DNA of 64,000 bases from JAVVEZ01 sp032250895 (GTDB lineage: Bacteria; Pseudomonadota; Gammaproteobacteria; Pseudomonadales; Pseudohongiellaceae), in NCBI GenBank assembly GCA_032250895.1, contig JAVVEZ010000005.1, positions 6,719-70,718 of the forward strand. Reading direction: 5' to 3'. The notes beneath the pieces are model-generated. The model saw nothing but the letters and a program-made list of their open reading frames with translations. It made no database searches and had not been told where the DNA came from. Of this stretch, positions 17,626 through 27,493 are shown in pieces. Every line of letters starts with the position of its first letter. Within the stretch, counting starts at the first letter, position 1. The translations under genes and the position numbers were made by a program.

Positions 17626-18203
17626 TGTGGTGTCCTGTATAAAGTATGCATTCCGCGGGCCGGAAAGGGGGCCTCACGCTGCCATTCCATCCCAGAATAT
17701 TTGCCAATTTCTGCTTTATTGCCCAGCCCGCCACATTGATCCGCCGCGGATGACAAAGGCACACTATGAAAATACGTGGCGTCACGGCAAATAATCGGCG
17801 CAATGAATTTTCGGTGGTAACCCGCGCAACGCAGCCTAACGAACTATAACAAGGATGGAAAGCCGGTTGGCGAAGACTATCCCATCATCACTCCTGCCAA
17901 GTTCTGGGCGCACCATGAGGGATGTTGGTGTAGTGGTTTATTCTTAAAGCCCTGGTTTGGAAACCCAAAATGAAAAGTTACGACGGAAAGAAAATCGTAT
18001 GGAAAAAATAAGCGATCAATAAACCTCCGATCGTGAGAGCAGGCTCCAACCTATATGACAGGGCAGGTCATCACTTATGAGTCATTGATACTGGAACACG
18101 GCAGCGACCTCGCTCGGGGCGGCGGGGCGGGATAAGGTTTGACCAGCCAAGTAACATTGAGTAATATAAACAGATTTTATTATTTATATAGGGGAATATA
18201 TAA
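17626..18203. other. Gene-poor spacer with decayed coding fragments
   Basis: No intact gene is visible in these 578 bases. A 27-codon open frame begins at 17766 and stops at 17849. An unrelated-frame run of about 43 codons follows (17842-17973, containing NKDGKPVGEDYPIITPAKFW) and ends in TGA without a start. Both look like scraps of lost genes. The last 80 bases before 18204 are very AT-rich (many TATA runs) and probably hold the promoter of the methyltransferase gene. Confidence 0.5.
17766..17849 (+). pseudogene. Possible N-terminal remnant of a small conserved protein
   Basis: The 27 codons read MKIRGVTANNRRNEFSVVTR and then stop after a few more residues. The beginning resembles small conserved proteins that start MxxKSVxANNRKKxFEVxT and are often paired with regulators. 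It is far too short to be complete. The family suggestion is from memory and weak. Confidence 0.3.
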
Positions 18204-19115
18204 ATGCTTGCCTCTGTTAAGTCTCTCATCAGACGTGCCTTTTTCTATTTCCTGGAATCTACTGCTGCGCTGTCTTTAAAGCCTGCTTCCAAACATGAAG
18301 CCCGTCTTATCGCTGAGCTACGCGAAACTATCGATTCTCTCCCCCCTCTGCCAGAACAGACATCTGAAAATACAGCTTGGTGGCTACATAGTCGCCGTGA
18401 GTTGCGAAATTATATTTCCTCACATGACCCGCGAAGATTTTTACGTTGGGGGAACATCATTATGAACATGTTCCCGGCCTATAATCCCTATCTGAAAAAG
18501 GAATATGCTGAAGTCAAAGCTCAACCAGATTTTGAACTACGCTGGAAGCCCGCCATTACGGAAAACAGCATTGGGGGCCCCCTCAGGTTTCCACACGACC
18601 ACTCAACATCAGGTAGCGCCATCAATTCAGCATATCACCTTATCACGTTCTCCCAGTTCTCCCAACTGGACATAGCCAATTTCGACTCTATCATAGAATT
18701 CGGCGGTGGTTATGGGAGGTTGTGTCAAATGGCTTACATGTTGGGCTTCAAAGGTCAATACACGATATTTGACTTGCCTGAAGTTTCGGCAATACAGCGT
18801 TATTATCTCAAGTCGCAGGGCATCCTGACGGCAAATTGTGTCTCCGATCTTTCACAGGTGCAACCTCTATCAGAGGGACGCCAGCTGTTTATCGCCTTGT
18901 GGAGCTTCAGCGAAACTCCAGTGGACTTCAGAAAGACAATCGAGCCTGTCATCGATAAATGCAACGCTGTGCTCATTGGTTATAACGAATTGCCCGAACT
19001 CGACAACGTGAATTATTTCGAGCAGCTACGGCAGCGGCTCAACCATACAAGAACCACAGATTTCCCCATAGCCCATCTTGGCGCCGGCAACCGATATTAC
19101 TTTTCGGTTTCGTGA
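18204..19115 (+). CDS. Putative sugar O-methyltransferase
   Basis: This is a predicted SAM-dependent methyltransferase, probably modifying a sugar of the surface polysaccharide. The 303-residue protein has an N-terminal helical part and then the SAM-binding motif FDSIIEFGGGYGRLCQMAYMLGFKG at about residue 165. FDLPEVSAIQRYYL follows. This wording is typical of the family annotated as putative sugar O-methyltransferase in polysaccharide clusters. AGGGG precedes the ATG in a very AT-rich leader. It is the only rightward gene of the island and overlaps the convergent glycosyltransferase by 19 bases. Confidence 0.75.
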   Translation: MLASVKSLIRRAFFYFLESTAALSLKPASKHEARLIAELRETIDSLPPLPEQTSENTAWWLHSRRELRNYISSHDPRRFLRWGNIIMNMFPAYNPYLKKEYAEVKAQPDFELRWKPAITENSIGGPLRFPHDHSTSGSAINSAYHLITFSQFSQLDIANFDSIIEFGGGYGRLCQMAYMLGFKGQYTIFDLPEVSAIQRYYLKSQGILTANCVSDLSQVQPLSEGRQLFIALWSFSETPVDFRKTIEPVIDKCNAVLIGYNELPELDNVNYFEQLRQRLNHTRTTDFPIAHLGAGNRYYFSVS

Positions 19116-20233
19116 AAAGTCATCTGCTCCATTTCCAGCAGTTCCCCAATCTTGCGCACAAATACCTCTCTGCCAAACAATTTGGCCTGCTCCTCGCAGG
19201 CAGTCCTCATCGACAGCGCCACTTCAGCTGTCATTGCCTGTACCGCAGTACAAAGCTCCTCCACCGTGGGATCTGGGGGTAGCAGGACACCGGTTCTGTC
19301 TGGAATAATCGTTTCCAGCAAGCCCCCCTGCGCAACGCCTATTACCGGCTTACCCGCAGCCATCGACTCCACCGGGGAAATACCGAAATCCTCGTCAATG
19401 GGAATATAGATGGTGGCAATGGCCTGTCCAACCAACACTTGTAGTTCTTGTTCCGTAATCCAGCCGGTAAACCGGATATTGGGCGCGTCTGCGGCTAGTT
19501 TCCGCAAGGCTGCCAGTTCAGTACCGCCTGAAGCCACTATCAACTTGCTTTCAGGCATGTGGCAAAAAGCCTGCACTATCAATTTCACTCTTTTGAAGGA
19601 CTCCACTCGGGAAGTGGACAGGTAATAATCACCCTGCCCCAACCAGACAAAGCGGTCCGTTGCCACTGGCGGATGGATCACTATGGAATCGAAACCAATA
19701 TATTTTTTCAGACGTCGCCGCGTATTTTCTGAATTGCTGACAATAACATCCATGCAGGATAATGCCGCTTCATAGCGCCAGCGAACAAAACGGACCAGCA
19801 TCAGAAATAAGGGATATTGCCACCACTGCGCCCTGCCGATGTAATACTCCTCGAGGTCGTAGGCGAATCTGGGAATGGTGTGACAGTAGAGGTATTTCCT
19901 GCCTTGCTTCTGGTTGTGAACCGCCACCGGGGCATTCGAACCGCTGTAGAGAGCCCAGTCATACCCGACAAGAAACCGGGTTTTTACATAAAAATTGAAT
20001 ATGCCTTTTATACTTTGCCAACCGGGGATAGCCGTGTAGGCACCCAGGGTCCTGCACGCCACATTAAGCATGGTCAAGTCGTTGGCGAATTCGGGAGTAT
20101 AATACTCGACACATAGATCCGTGCCGGGCAGGCGCTCAAGCAGTTCCAGCGTTACGGACTCAGCCCCTCCCCTTACCAGCAGAAAGTCATACAACAGTAT
20201 TCCATTTTTTTGCAACAAGTGAGTATCAGGCAT
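19097..20233 (-). CDS. Family 4 glycosyltransferase
   Basis: This is a GT-B fold, GT4-type glycosyltransferase of the polysaccharide island. The 378-residue protein shows LLVRGGAESVTLELLERLP at the N-terminus, in the acceptor domain. The C-terminal domain has YYLSTSRVESFKRVKLIVQAF and the EX7E-type nucleotide-sugar motif in EDFGISPVESMAAGKPVIG near residue 300. Donor and acceptor cannot be read from sequence. It begins immediately after the stop of the upstream flippase and is the last gene of the leftward operon. Confidence 0.85.
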   Translation of the reverse strand: MPDTHLLQKNGILLYDFLLVRGGAESVTLELLERLPGTDLCVEYYTPEFANDLTMLNVACRTLGAYTAIPGWQSIKGIFNFYVKTRFLVGYDWALYSGSNAPVAVHNQKQGRKYLYCHTIPRFAYDLEEYYIGRAQWWQYPLFLMLVRFVRWRYEAALSCMDVIVSNSENTRRRLKKYIGFDSIVIHPPVATDRFVWLGQGDYYLSTSRVESFKRVKLIVQAFCHMPESKLIVASGGTELAALRKLAADAPNIRFTGWITEQELQVLVGQAIATIYIPIDEDFGISPVESMAAGKPVIGVAQGGLLETIIPDRTGVLLPPDPTVEELCTAVQAMTAEVALSMRTACEEQAKLFGREVFVRKIGELLEMEQMTFHETEK

Positions 20234-21511
20234 TTATTCGGTTACCGTTTTCTTCATGCCGCGGGTGCCATTTCCGGCAATGACAAGTACCAGGAATACC
20301 AGAAGGAAGCCCTCTGTGGCGATAGTGGCCCAGGCGGCTCCAAGGGCTCCATGCAGCGGAATCAGAACATAATTTGTTGCAATGTTGAAAACGGCGGCCA
20401 GTGTGGCGGCAATGGCATAATATCGTTCCAGATTCAAGGCAATGACGGCCTGAGTGGCTATGTAGTTCGGCAATATAAAAAAAACTGCCATAAGAAGCCA
20501 GAACAGCAGTTCACCCGCATCACTGTATTGCCCGCCGAAGGCAAACAGGATGATGTCATTTGCGAAAAAAAGCCCGGCAACGGCAATGAGCGCTGATACC
20601 GGCAATACCAGCAACATAAGCAATTTATACAGCCTGTTAAACTCTTCTTTCTGCTGCCAATGGAGCCGCAGGCTTCTAAAGGCCAGATGCGCCACCGGTG
20701 TCATCATGAGCACAATGCCTTCCAGTATTTTCGATGCTGCAGAATACTGCCCGACGACGGTATTGCCGGCTCCGAGCAGGCCAAGCATGACGATATCACT
20801 GCGAAAATACAGAATGGTGGCCGCATCTATGGTGACAAACGCCAGGCAGGACTTCAGGACCCCATAATTCAGGTTCAGCGAAGGTCTGACCCTCAAGGCC
20901 CTGGCCATGGGCAGGGCCAGAGCCATCAAAAGACCCAGGCTCCAGGCGATATAGATATGCAGGATTGAACCATGCAAAAAATAAACGGCAACAAAAACTG
21001 ACAATGCGGTCAGGGTTCTGACCACAATCTGCCATGCGGCCTCTTCTGGAAACCGTCCCTCGGCTTTTAATCTGCAAGACAGGAAAACAGTCACCGTTAT
21101 CAGTGAAAAACACAAAATTGCCGCAATAACAACCCAGCGGAACTCCTGTTGCCAGAGCAGTATGGATAGTATCCCCGCAACGGTAAAAATCAGGACATTG
21201 CCGATGGCACTGGCCAATAACTGATCTGCATGGAGCGACAATCCTCCGCTCTGGCTGACGCCCTCCCGGAAAATCAGGGTCCGGTATCCCCCATCAAGCA
21301 CTATTGCATAAATGGAAACGGCACTTAATACAAAGCTGTAAATACCGAAATTTTCCGGCCCCAGCATTCTCCCAAGAAAAAAGATCAACAACATGGAAAC
21401 ACCGGCAACATACGTTGTTGCCAGCCATTGTCGAATCAAGATGCCCAGGGCCATCCGCCACCGGGATACGGGAGAAAAAAATTGCTCCAGGATTTGCAGG
21501 AAAGCGCTCAT
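20234..21511 (-). CDS. Polysaccharide flippase (Wzx-like), island copy 1
   Basis: This is a polytopic inner-membrane protein of the oligosaccharide flippase family, expected to move lipid-linked sugar units to the periplasm. The 425 residues form about 12 hydrophobic segments. The N-terminal region FFLGRMLGPENFGIYSFVLS is characteristic, and the mid-protein FRSDIVMLGLLGAGNTVVGQYSAA segment fits as well. Its ATG overlaps the stop of the upstream DUF2079 gene (ATGA). The same operon contains a second flippase at 32243-33505, so two different repeat units or linkage types may be exported. Confidence 0.83.
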   Translation of the reverse strand: MSAFLQILEQFFSPVSRWRMALGILIRQWLATTYVAGVSMLLIFFLGRMLGPENFGIYSFVLSAVSIYAIVLDGGYRTLIFREGVSQSGGLSLHADQLLASAIGNVLIFTVAGILSILLWQQEFRWVVIAAILCFSLITVTVFLSCRLKAEGRFPEEAAWQIVVRTLTALSVFVAVYFLHGSILHIYIAWSLGLLMALALPMARALRVRPSLNLNYGVLKSCLAFVTIDAATILYFRSDIVMLGLLGAGNTVVGQYSAASKILEGIVLMMTPVAHLAFRSLRLHWQQKEEFNRLYKLLMLLVLPVSALIAVAGLFFANDIILFAFGGQYSDAGELLFWLLMAVFFILPNYIATQAVIALNLERYYAIAATLAAVFNIATNYVLIPLHGALGAAWATIATEGFLLVFLVLVIAGNGTRGMKKTVTE

Positions 21512-23286
21512 TTCTTTCCAAAGATCATAAACCCATCCTGGTCATAGATGGTTTCGTAATGCAATCGTGTATAAGCTACCCGATCGTTAAATTCCGCTAC
21601 CACTTTATCATTTTTGCATTGCCCATAAACCCAGTCGCAGCCCCTGTCCACCAGGAACAATGGGCGCTTCAAATCCAGGACCACATAATCGGCATAATAC
21701 TCGCCAGGAGCAGCGCGCGGCTTATTTCCCGTCTGGATATATTCCCAGAGATTTTTCAGAGTGCGGTTGCTCAAATCCACCTTCTGAATGGGATCGCTTA
21801 CCCCCGCCGGAAATGCCGAATACACCCGGCGATGGGCCAGAGGTCCCCAGTTGAGATTGTTCTGAACCGATACGACCACGTCTGCTTCGCGCGGAATTAA
21901 GCGTGTGATTGCCTCGCGAATCATGGTCGTCCTTTCATGCGGGACATAGGCATCCAACCTGAAACTCCATACTTTTTCACTCCAAAACAAGCGGGAAACC
22001 GGTGATGGTGACAACATGGCATGCCCGGCAAGCACCCAACCCAAAACGAGGAAAAAGAAAACCCGCTTGTGCATGCTCTCTATTTCGCTACCCCTTGATC
22101 GATCTTCCTTCTTGTAAAAGCTCTCAACCGTCATAAGCGATGTCGCTCTGCCCCCGTGATGATCGGTCTGTAATCGCAACCATCGCAATATAGACTGAAA
22201 ATACCCGGCGGCGCGAGGCAACCCGTATATGAAGGCAAAGAATACTGGAATGATGAGACCGGCACTGTAGTGGGTATTGTAATCGTAATAATTCCGGACC
22301 TGGGAAAGCATCGATATCCCCAGCATGGGCAAGGCGGGGAGCAGCAAGGTAGGACGCAGCAATGGAATAAATGCCAGCAACCCGAAGATGACAAATAAAT
22401 ACTGCAACTTCAGAGGATTGGTAAGGACACTCCAGACAATTACATGAGGTTTCCCTATGACTGATTTCATCACCCCGGCAATATCTCCCCCAAGCCACTC
22501 AAAGCCACTACCGCCGATCACCCCCGGCCACTCATCCACGGTAAAATAGGGTATCAGTACGCTGGTGGAAAAATAAAAATACAGGCCGCCCGCCAAAACA
22601 AGCCAAATGCCTCCCGCTGCCAATTTGTATTGGCTGCTTTTTTCTTCCGTTTGATAACCAAACTCTTTTCTTTGAAAAAGAATAGCAATCATCAGTAGAC
22701 CACAGGCCATACTTTGCAAAGCAAAGGGCTCCTTCACCAGCATCAGCAGCGAAGCACACAAAACTGCAACGCCAGGCTTTCTCCGCAAAAGCCCCCAGTA
22801 AAATCCGAACAATAAAGGTACGGCAAGGTGATCGAAGTGAAAATCGAAAAGGGCATTTGCCCACAGAGGGTAATAGCCAGCATAACATAATGCGATCAAT
22901 GCACCATAGGTTCGATAAAACCACAGTATCGGTGAAACCAATAATACTGCCTGCACAAGTACAAGCGCATAAGGAGCAAGGCCTGTTACCGGAATTTTAT
23001 AAATTTGCTCGAAAAGCAACGCAAACCAGTGGGCATGACTGGTAAAGGCCAGTTGCCATTGCCCGGCGTCAGCCATGGAAAAAAGAAGAGAATCAAAAAT
23101 ACCCAGGTCGAAGACGTTTGAATGCAGCGTGTAGAGCCTGGCCATGGATTGAATCAATATGGCAATAATCAGGCCTGCCGCAAAAACAAGCATGCCTTTA
23201 TTCGCAAACGCGGGCACTGTGAATCCTCGTACTGATATATCCCGTTCCTTCTTCACCGCTATCTTCAGTTTTTTGATCTCTTCCAA
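21508..23286 (-). CDS. DUF2079 polytopic membrane protein
   Basis: The 592-residue integral membrane protein has the DUF2079 hallmarks in its N-terminal third: YTLHSNVFDLGIFDSLLFSM and FTSHAHWFALLFEQIYKIP, followed by FDFHFDHLAVPLLFGFYWG. The family resembles GT-C glycosyltransferases but no activity is proven. The soluble C-terminal tail (from about residue 440) may face the periplasm. The frame opens with TTG at 23286, overlapping the upstream gene by 22 bases. An internal ATG at 23193 is an alternative start. In this operon it could be a lipid-linked-sugar transferase or polymerase; that is inference. Confidence 0.7.
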   Translation of the reverse strand: MEEIKKLKIAVKKERDISVRGFTVPAFANKGMLVFAAGLIIAILIQSMARLYTLHSNVFDLGIFDSLLFSMADAGQWQLAFTSHAHWFALLFEQIYKIPVTGLAPYALVLVQAVLLVSPILWFYRTYGALIALCYAGYYPLWANALFDFHFDHLAVPLLFGFYWGLLRRKPGVAVLCASLLMLVKEPFALQSMACGLLMIAILFQRKEFGYQTEEKSSQYKLAAGGIWLVLAGGLYFYFSTSVLIPYFTVDEWPGVIGGSGFEWLGGDIAGVMKSVIGKPHVIVWSVLTNPLKLQYLFVIFGLLAFIPLLRPTLLLPALPMLGISMLSQVRNYYDYNTHYSAGLIIPVFFAFIYGLPRAAGYFQSILRWLRLQTDHHGGRATSLMTVESFYKKEDRSRGSEIESMHKRVFFFLVLGWVLAGHAMLSPSPVSRLFWSEKVWSFRLDAYVPHERTTMIREAITRLIPREADVVVSVQNNLNWGPLAHRRVYSAFPAGVSDPIQKVDLSNRTLKNLWEYIQTGNKPRAAPGEYYADYVVLDLKRPLFLVDRGCDWVYGQCKNDKVVAEFNDRVAYTRLHYETIYDQDGFMIFGKK

Positions 23287-26200
23287 TAAGCTGCGATTTC
23301 ACATATCACGCCCGCTACCATACAGTAGACAAAAATGATGGCCAGCTGCTCGGCAACGAGCTGCACGGAAAATATCAGTAATACAATCATGAATGACAAC
23401 AACAACAGTGATACGGTCAGAAAAACCGTTCCCGCGCTGCTGTACACGGCTCGAGCCATGCGCTGGTTCACGCTTTCTACAACTATGCGCAACTGCTTCA
23501 TCACATACCACCCCGCCGCCACTGCAGTGATGCCGCCCAAGGTAAAGTACTCATTTATTCTGGATGTTGCCGGCAGAGAAAGTCCCAGCAGAAAAAATCC
23601 AGCCGTGGTTCCCGTCCAGAAACAAGTCCATAGTGTGTAGGGGGCAACCTGCATGGTTTTTCCCGCAAGCCGATACACATTCGGAAATCCTCCATACAAG
23701 GCGGCCACCAGCGGCAACACGCCCCATAAACCTTGAGGATCATTCAGGCGAGAGCCCAGGATAAAAAACAAATACAACGCTGCCATGACGGCTGTCAGCC
23801 GATATACTCCCTGCCACTTCAACTGGATAGCCTTTGTAGCCGGCTCGAGAAAATACCCGATACGGCAACACCCTACCCCCAGCACCAGGGCACTCATCAA
23901 TAACGAGGTCCCCTGCAAATTCAAGCCCCGGTTTCCCGCAAGCAACGTGAGCATCGAGGTTCCTATCAAGCCCAACGCCAAGTTACCCCATTTGAGCACT
24001 GTCCTGACAGACAGGATTGCCATTACCTCCGATATCGGCAGCAGCTCTTTCATCTTCACAAAGGAGAGTGTTGTTCTCAACTTCCTGTAACCATAGTTGC
24101 GACGATACAGCAGCCATACCAAACCAGACAGCCCCCCTATCCATAGCCATGACCAAACCAAGCCTCCTGACCGAGGAGGGAAAACCTCCGGGGATATCAG
24201 CTGCCTCCATGCACCTTCACCCGGATTGTCTGGAGTAAGCAACAGTATCCGTTCAACCCTCCCCCACGGGTTCTCCAAACCTTCCAAACCTTCCAATACT
24301 TCCTTTCTGTCGAGCAATTTCATAAGCAAAGATCCGGGCAATTTGACGAGAAACCGGCTTTGTTTCCCCGCGTTTTGCCGAGCCGATCTGAAGGCTTCGG
24401 CGGTAGCGTTAAATTTTTCATTGCCGACCTGTATCAGTGGAAAATGTTGTAGCTCTTCCCATGCGGAAGTCTGTTCTTCACCATCAATCACAACCCGCAA
24501 GGAGAAGTCACCTGTCATCCCGGCAGGCTTGTTCACGTACCATCGGATATTTTGCAACTTCCCTCTCTCTTGATCCGGCATGCCAACATCCAAGCCGGAG
24601 AATTCCAGTGTGCCGGAACTGGCAGGCACGCAGAATTCCTTCCTCACCGAGGCGACATCAAATTCAAATACAGCGGCGAGAACACAGCCATCCTCGCCCA
24701 GCCATTGCTGTGGAAGACCATAGGAAATGCCCAATCGGGATACAGACTCCATTGGAAAACTCAGGGGTGTGTCTATCCAGGCACTCTCCACCTCCTGTGG
24801 CCAATGAGTGACAATATTTTCCGGGTCGCTGCTCAGCATGGCGATATCAGGACTGGATGATCGCGCGCGCAGAGCCTCATTCAATTTCCTGGGAACCTTC
24901 ACATGGAGAGCTTGCGAACGGTTCAGCATGACCGGTGAAAAAACAGCAAGCTCAGCCAGCTCCACGGCGTAGGGCTCACCCATCAACTGCATCTGCAACT
25001 CAAGAGATTCGAGCTTTTTGGGAGCACCCTCGAGTGTTATCGGTTCATTCGCCTGGATAATATGCTGCCATTGTTCTCCATTGCTTCCATTCAAGATCAA
25101 CCGCAAAGAAGAAACATGGTCGAGACCTCGAGCAATTCTGAAGTACAGCAGAGACTCATTGTCAAGTTCAATGGCTCTTTGCCATTGCAGCGCAAGAGAG
25201 GATGTGGAACCTGTCAAGACTGAACCCGCAACCAGCTCGACATCTTCATTTCCAATGAGTCCGAGTCCGCTGGAGTTTCGCCATTCCTTCAGCGCTGATC
25301 CCCTGTTTTCTTCTTCTGTGCCTGGTTCATATGCACTGGGCTTCCTGTTCACTGGCTGAAAACCGGACAAGTCGGAATAGGCTTGAAACTTCAGTCCTTC
25401 GATCAAATCGCTCTGGAGTCCCAGCGACTGGAAAGGGCCTCCCAACGAATTCGGTTTTGCTGCTATCTCCTGCATGTATACGGGAATACTCTGCTGGCCA
25501 CTTGCACCCAGGCTGATGGCATCCACAGTAATACTGCAATTTTTGCTGTTTTCAGATTTCGTGACATACAACTGACCAGAGCGAAGAGCCAAATCGAAAA
25601 TGGGCATCCCGGCCTCGGTGACGAGATCACTAAGATCTACGTTCAAACGCCTGCCTTGACCACCCAGATCAAGCACACTGCCGGATAGCTGAATATTCCT
25701 GTCTATATCCTGTTGTTGATTGTTGAATGAATACTCAGAAGGCTTTGCCCTGAGCAGTGCCACCTGCTGCACAGCCCTTCTTTGAACCATCATCTCGGCT
25801 GTTCCGGGCAAAAAGAAAATGGCCTCCTGAAGATAGGCGTCGACACCGTCCTGTCCGGTTGTTCTTCCGGGAAAACGCTGCCGCAGCAGCGCACCAATGT
25901 TCAGTCTGACGCCATATCCACCCGCCGGCAATACTCCCGGGTTGGTGACGGGGACATTCAGCAATTCACCGTTGCCATGTCGGTCACTAAAGGCAATCAG
26001 AAGGTTAATGAAGGAGATTTCCATACCGGGATCAAGATGAACCTCAAGTATACTGTTCATATCCAAAGGCCAGTGCATTCTCCGTTGCACCACGGTATTG
26101 TCGCCATCCTGAGCAAAGTACCAATTATCCGTTGGAACCAGTCCCAACAGCCTGCCGAGCAGATAGCCAAACCTTTTTTCTTTCCACTCGGCGTCCGCCG

Positions 26201-26834
26201 CATTGACCTTCTGCAGCACTTCGATGGAATTAATGGAATTATTGTAGGTGGCAATCCAGTTCTCGCTTTTATCCTGTTCTCCACCTGCCAGTCGATTTGG
26301 CTGCCTTTCCACGGAAATAACCGCCGTGAAATCGCATACAGACGAATACTCAGGAATATGGTAGTCAACCAATAAAGAATTATAGTCGGCCAGCAGGCCC
26401 GACATTTCCTTGACATCCCAACTCAACGCATAATCACCCCCCGCTTCACCTTCGAGATGAGAAAGTCGCTTGTTGTCTCGCACCCACCCCTGGACAGCAC
26501 CCCGTGGCCACTCCCAGCTCAGGGGTTGCCACCGGTTGAATCCGGGAACGGAATTCTCAGCCCAGGACATTTCCACTGCCAATGTATAGTCCTCCGGGTT
26601 CCCGAATTTTCCCGAATATATTCTTTCGCTTACCTGGGACAAATCTGCATTATTCAATTGCTGGTAGGTGCCTGTTGCATTATTCACCCACAATTCCAAC
26701 TGCCTGCTGAGCTGCAAGGGCGGATCAGCAGCAAAACCATCTGCCGCCGAGACCACCATTGATAAGGCAAGAATCATTTGCAGGAATCGTGCCCTGATAA
26801 TCCATGTTGCAGGAAAAAAAAGTTGTAATTTCAT
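23265..26834 (-). CDS. Very large exported/membrane protein of unknown function
   Basis: I do not recognise this 1189-residue protein. It begins with a signal peptide (about residues 12-35, ending near DGFAAD). It continues with about 850 residues that look periplasmic and beta-rich, and ends in about 8-9 hydrophobic segments from about residue 895 (SWLWIGGLSGLVWLLY onward) to the basic end WKRSKN. The soluble part has repeated jelly-roll-like pieces (LRLILNGSNGEQW, LRVVIDGEEQTSAW), suggesting carbohydrate-binding folds. No catalytic motif is evident. Its 3' end overlaps the DUF2079 gene. It is the largest gene of the window and a good candidate for a new polysaccharide-assembly component. 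Confidence 0.75.
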   Translation of the reverse strand: MKLQLFFPATWIIRARFLQMILALSMVVSAADGFAADPPLQLSRQLELWVNNATGTYQQLNNADLSQVSERIYSGKFGNPEDYTLAVEMSWAENSVPGFNRWQPLSWEWPRGAVQGWVRDNKRLSHLEGEAGGDYALSWDVKEMSGLLADYNSLLVDYHIPEYSSVCDFTAVISVERQPNRLAGGEQDKSENWIATYNNSINSIEVLQKVNAADAEWKEKRFGYLLGRLLGLVPTDNWYFAQDGDNTVVQRRMHWPLDMNSILEVHLDPGMEISFINLLIAFSDRHGNGELLNVPVTNPGVLPAGGYGVRLNIGALLRQRFPGRTTGQDGVDAYLQEAIFFLPGTAEMMVQRRAVQQVALLRAKPSEYSFNNQQQDIDRNIQLSGSVLDLGGQGRRLNVDLSDLVTEAGMPIFDLALRSGQLYVTKSENSKNCSITVDAISLGASGQQSIPVYMQEIAAKPNSLGGPFQSLGLQSDLIEGLKFQAYSDLSGFQPVNRKPSAYEPGTEEENRGSALKEWRNSSGLGLIGNEDVELVAGSVLTGSTSSLALQWQRAIELDNESLLYFRIARGLDHVSSLRLILNGSNGEQWQHIIQANEPITLEGAPKKLESLELQMQLMGEPYAVELAELAVFSPVMLNRSQALHVKVPRKLNEALRARSSSPDIAMLSSDPENIVTHWPQEVESAWIDTPLSFPMESVSRLGISYGLPQQWLGEDGCVLAAVFEFDVASVRKEFCVPASSGTLEFSGLDVGMPDQERGKLQNIRWYVNKPAGMTGDFSLRVVIDGEEQTSAWEELQHFPLIQVGNEKFNATAEAFRSARQNAGKQSRFLVKLPGSLLMKLLDRKEVLEGLEGLENPWGRVERILLLTPDNPGEGAWRQLISPEVFPPRSGGLVWSWLWIGGLSGLVWLLYRRNYGYRKLRTTLSFVKMKELLPISEVMAILSVRTVLKWGNLALGLIGTSMLTLLAGNRGLNLQGTSLLMSALVLGVGCCRIGYFLEPATKAIQLKWQGVYRLTAVMAALYLFFILGSRLNDPQGLWGVLPLVAALYGGFPNVYRLAGKTMQVAPYTLWTCFWTGTTAGFFLLGLSLPATSRINEYFTLGGITAVAAGWYVMKQLRIVVESVNQRMARAVYSSAGTVFLTVSLLLLSFMIVLLIFSVQLVAEQLAIIFVYCMVAGVICEIAAYWKRSKN

Positions 26835-26929
26835 AAAAAAGGAAAACCGGTTGATTCAGCTCATCCAGGCAGACATCGATCCCTTGCAGTAGCCTATAAG
26901 CAAGGTCTTGCGAAGTTCATCAATGACGC

Positions 26930-27493
26930 TCAACCGTCCTCAAAACTTTTTCTTGCCTCTACATTGAGGCTGATCAGGATGCCATTTTCCTTGTCCATAT
27001 GAGGATAGTAAGCCTGGGAATGATCGTCATAATCTTTATGGACGGTTTCCTGCCAGCGATAACGCTTGACATCTTCAAAACCCGAATCGTTCAACAATCT
27101 GGATAGTGAATCAAAGTCGTAAACAGTTTTATGATAAAGCATGGCCTTACCATCCGGTGTCTTGATCTGCATGCGACCGTACAGGGGCCCCAATATCTTG
27201 TCCAGCTCACCCGTTACTTTGTAAACGGCAAGCAAACTGTCGAAATCAGGCACGGCCAGGCGGAGAACGCCTCCAGGTTTCAATACTCTCCTCCATTCCC
27301 GTAACACGTCAACAACCTGTTGCCTGTCAAAATATTCAAGGGTATGGCTGCTGTATATCAGGTCGCTGGAGTTGCCCTCGATCATATGCAAATCGGATAC
27401 ATCGGTCTTGATATCGATATGATCCATGTCACAAAGATCCACATGGACAAAGCCAGGTATGTATCTGTGCCAACATCCTAGATGCAGTTTCAT
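26930..27493 (-). CDS. Class I SAM-dependent methyltransferase
   Basis: This is a small cytosolic methyltransferase (187 residues) of the Methyltransf_11 type. It opens with MKLHLGCWHRYIPGFVHVDL, a shortened SAM motif I (LGCG-like, here LGCW). SSHTLEYFDRQQVVDVLREWRRVLKPGGVLRLAVPDF follows from about residue 48, typical of motifs II-III. Its ATG overlaps the cupin gene's stop as ATGA. A role in methylating a sugar or lipid-linked intermediate is inferred from its place in the cluster. Confidence 0.82.
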   Translation of the reverse strand: MKLHLGCWHRYIPGFVHVDLCDMDHIDIKTDVSDLHMIEGNSSDLIYSSHTLEYFDRQQVVDVLREWRRVLKPGGVLRLAVPDFDSLLAVYKVTGELDKILGPLYGRMQIKTPDGKAMLYHKTVYDFDSLSRLLNDSGFEDVKRYRWQETVHKDYDDHSQAYYPHMDKENGILISLNVEARKSFEDG

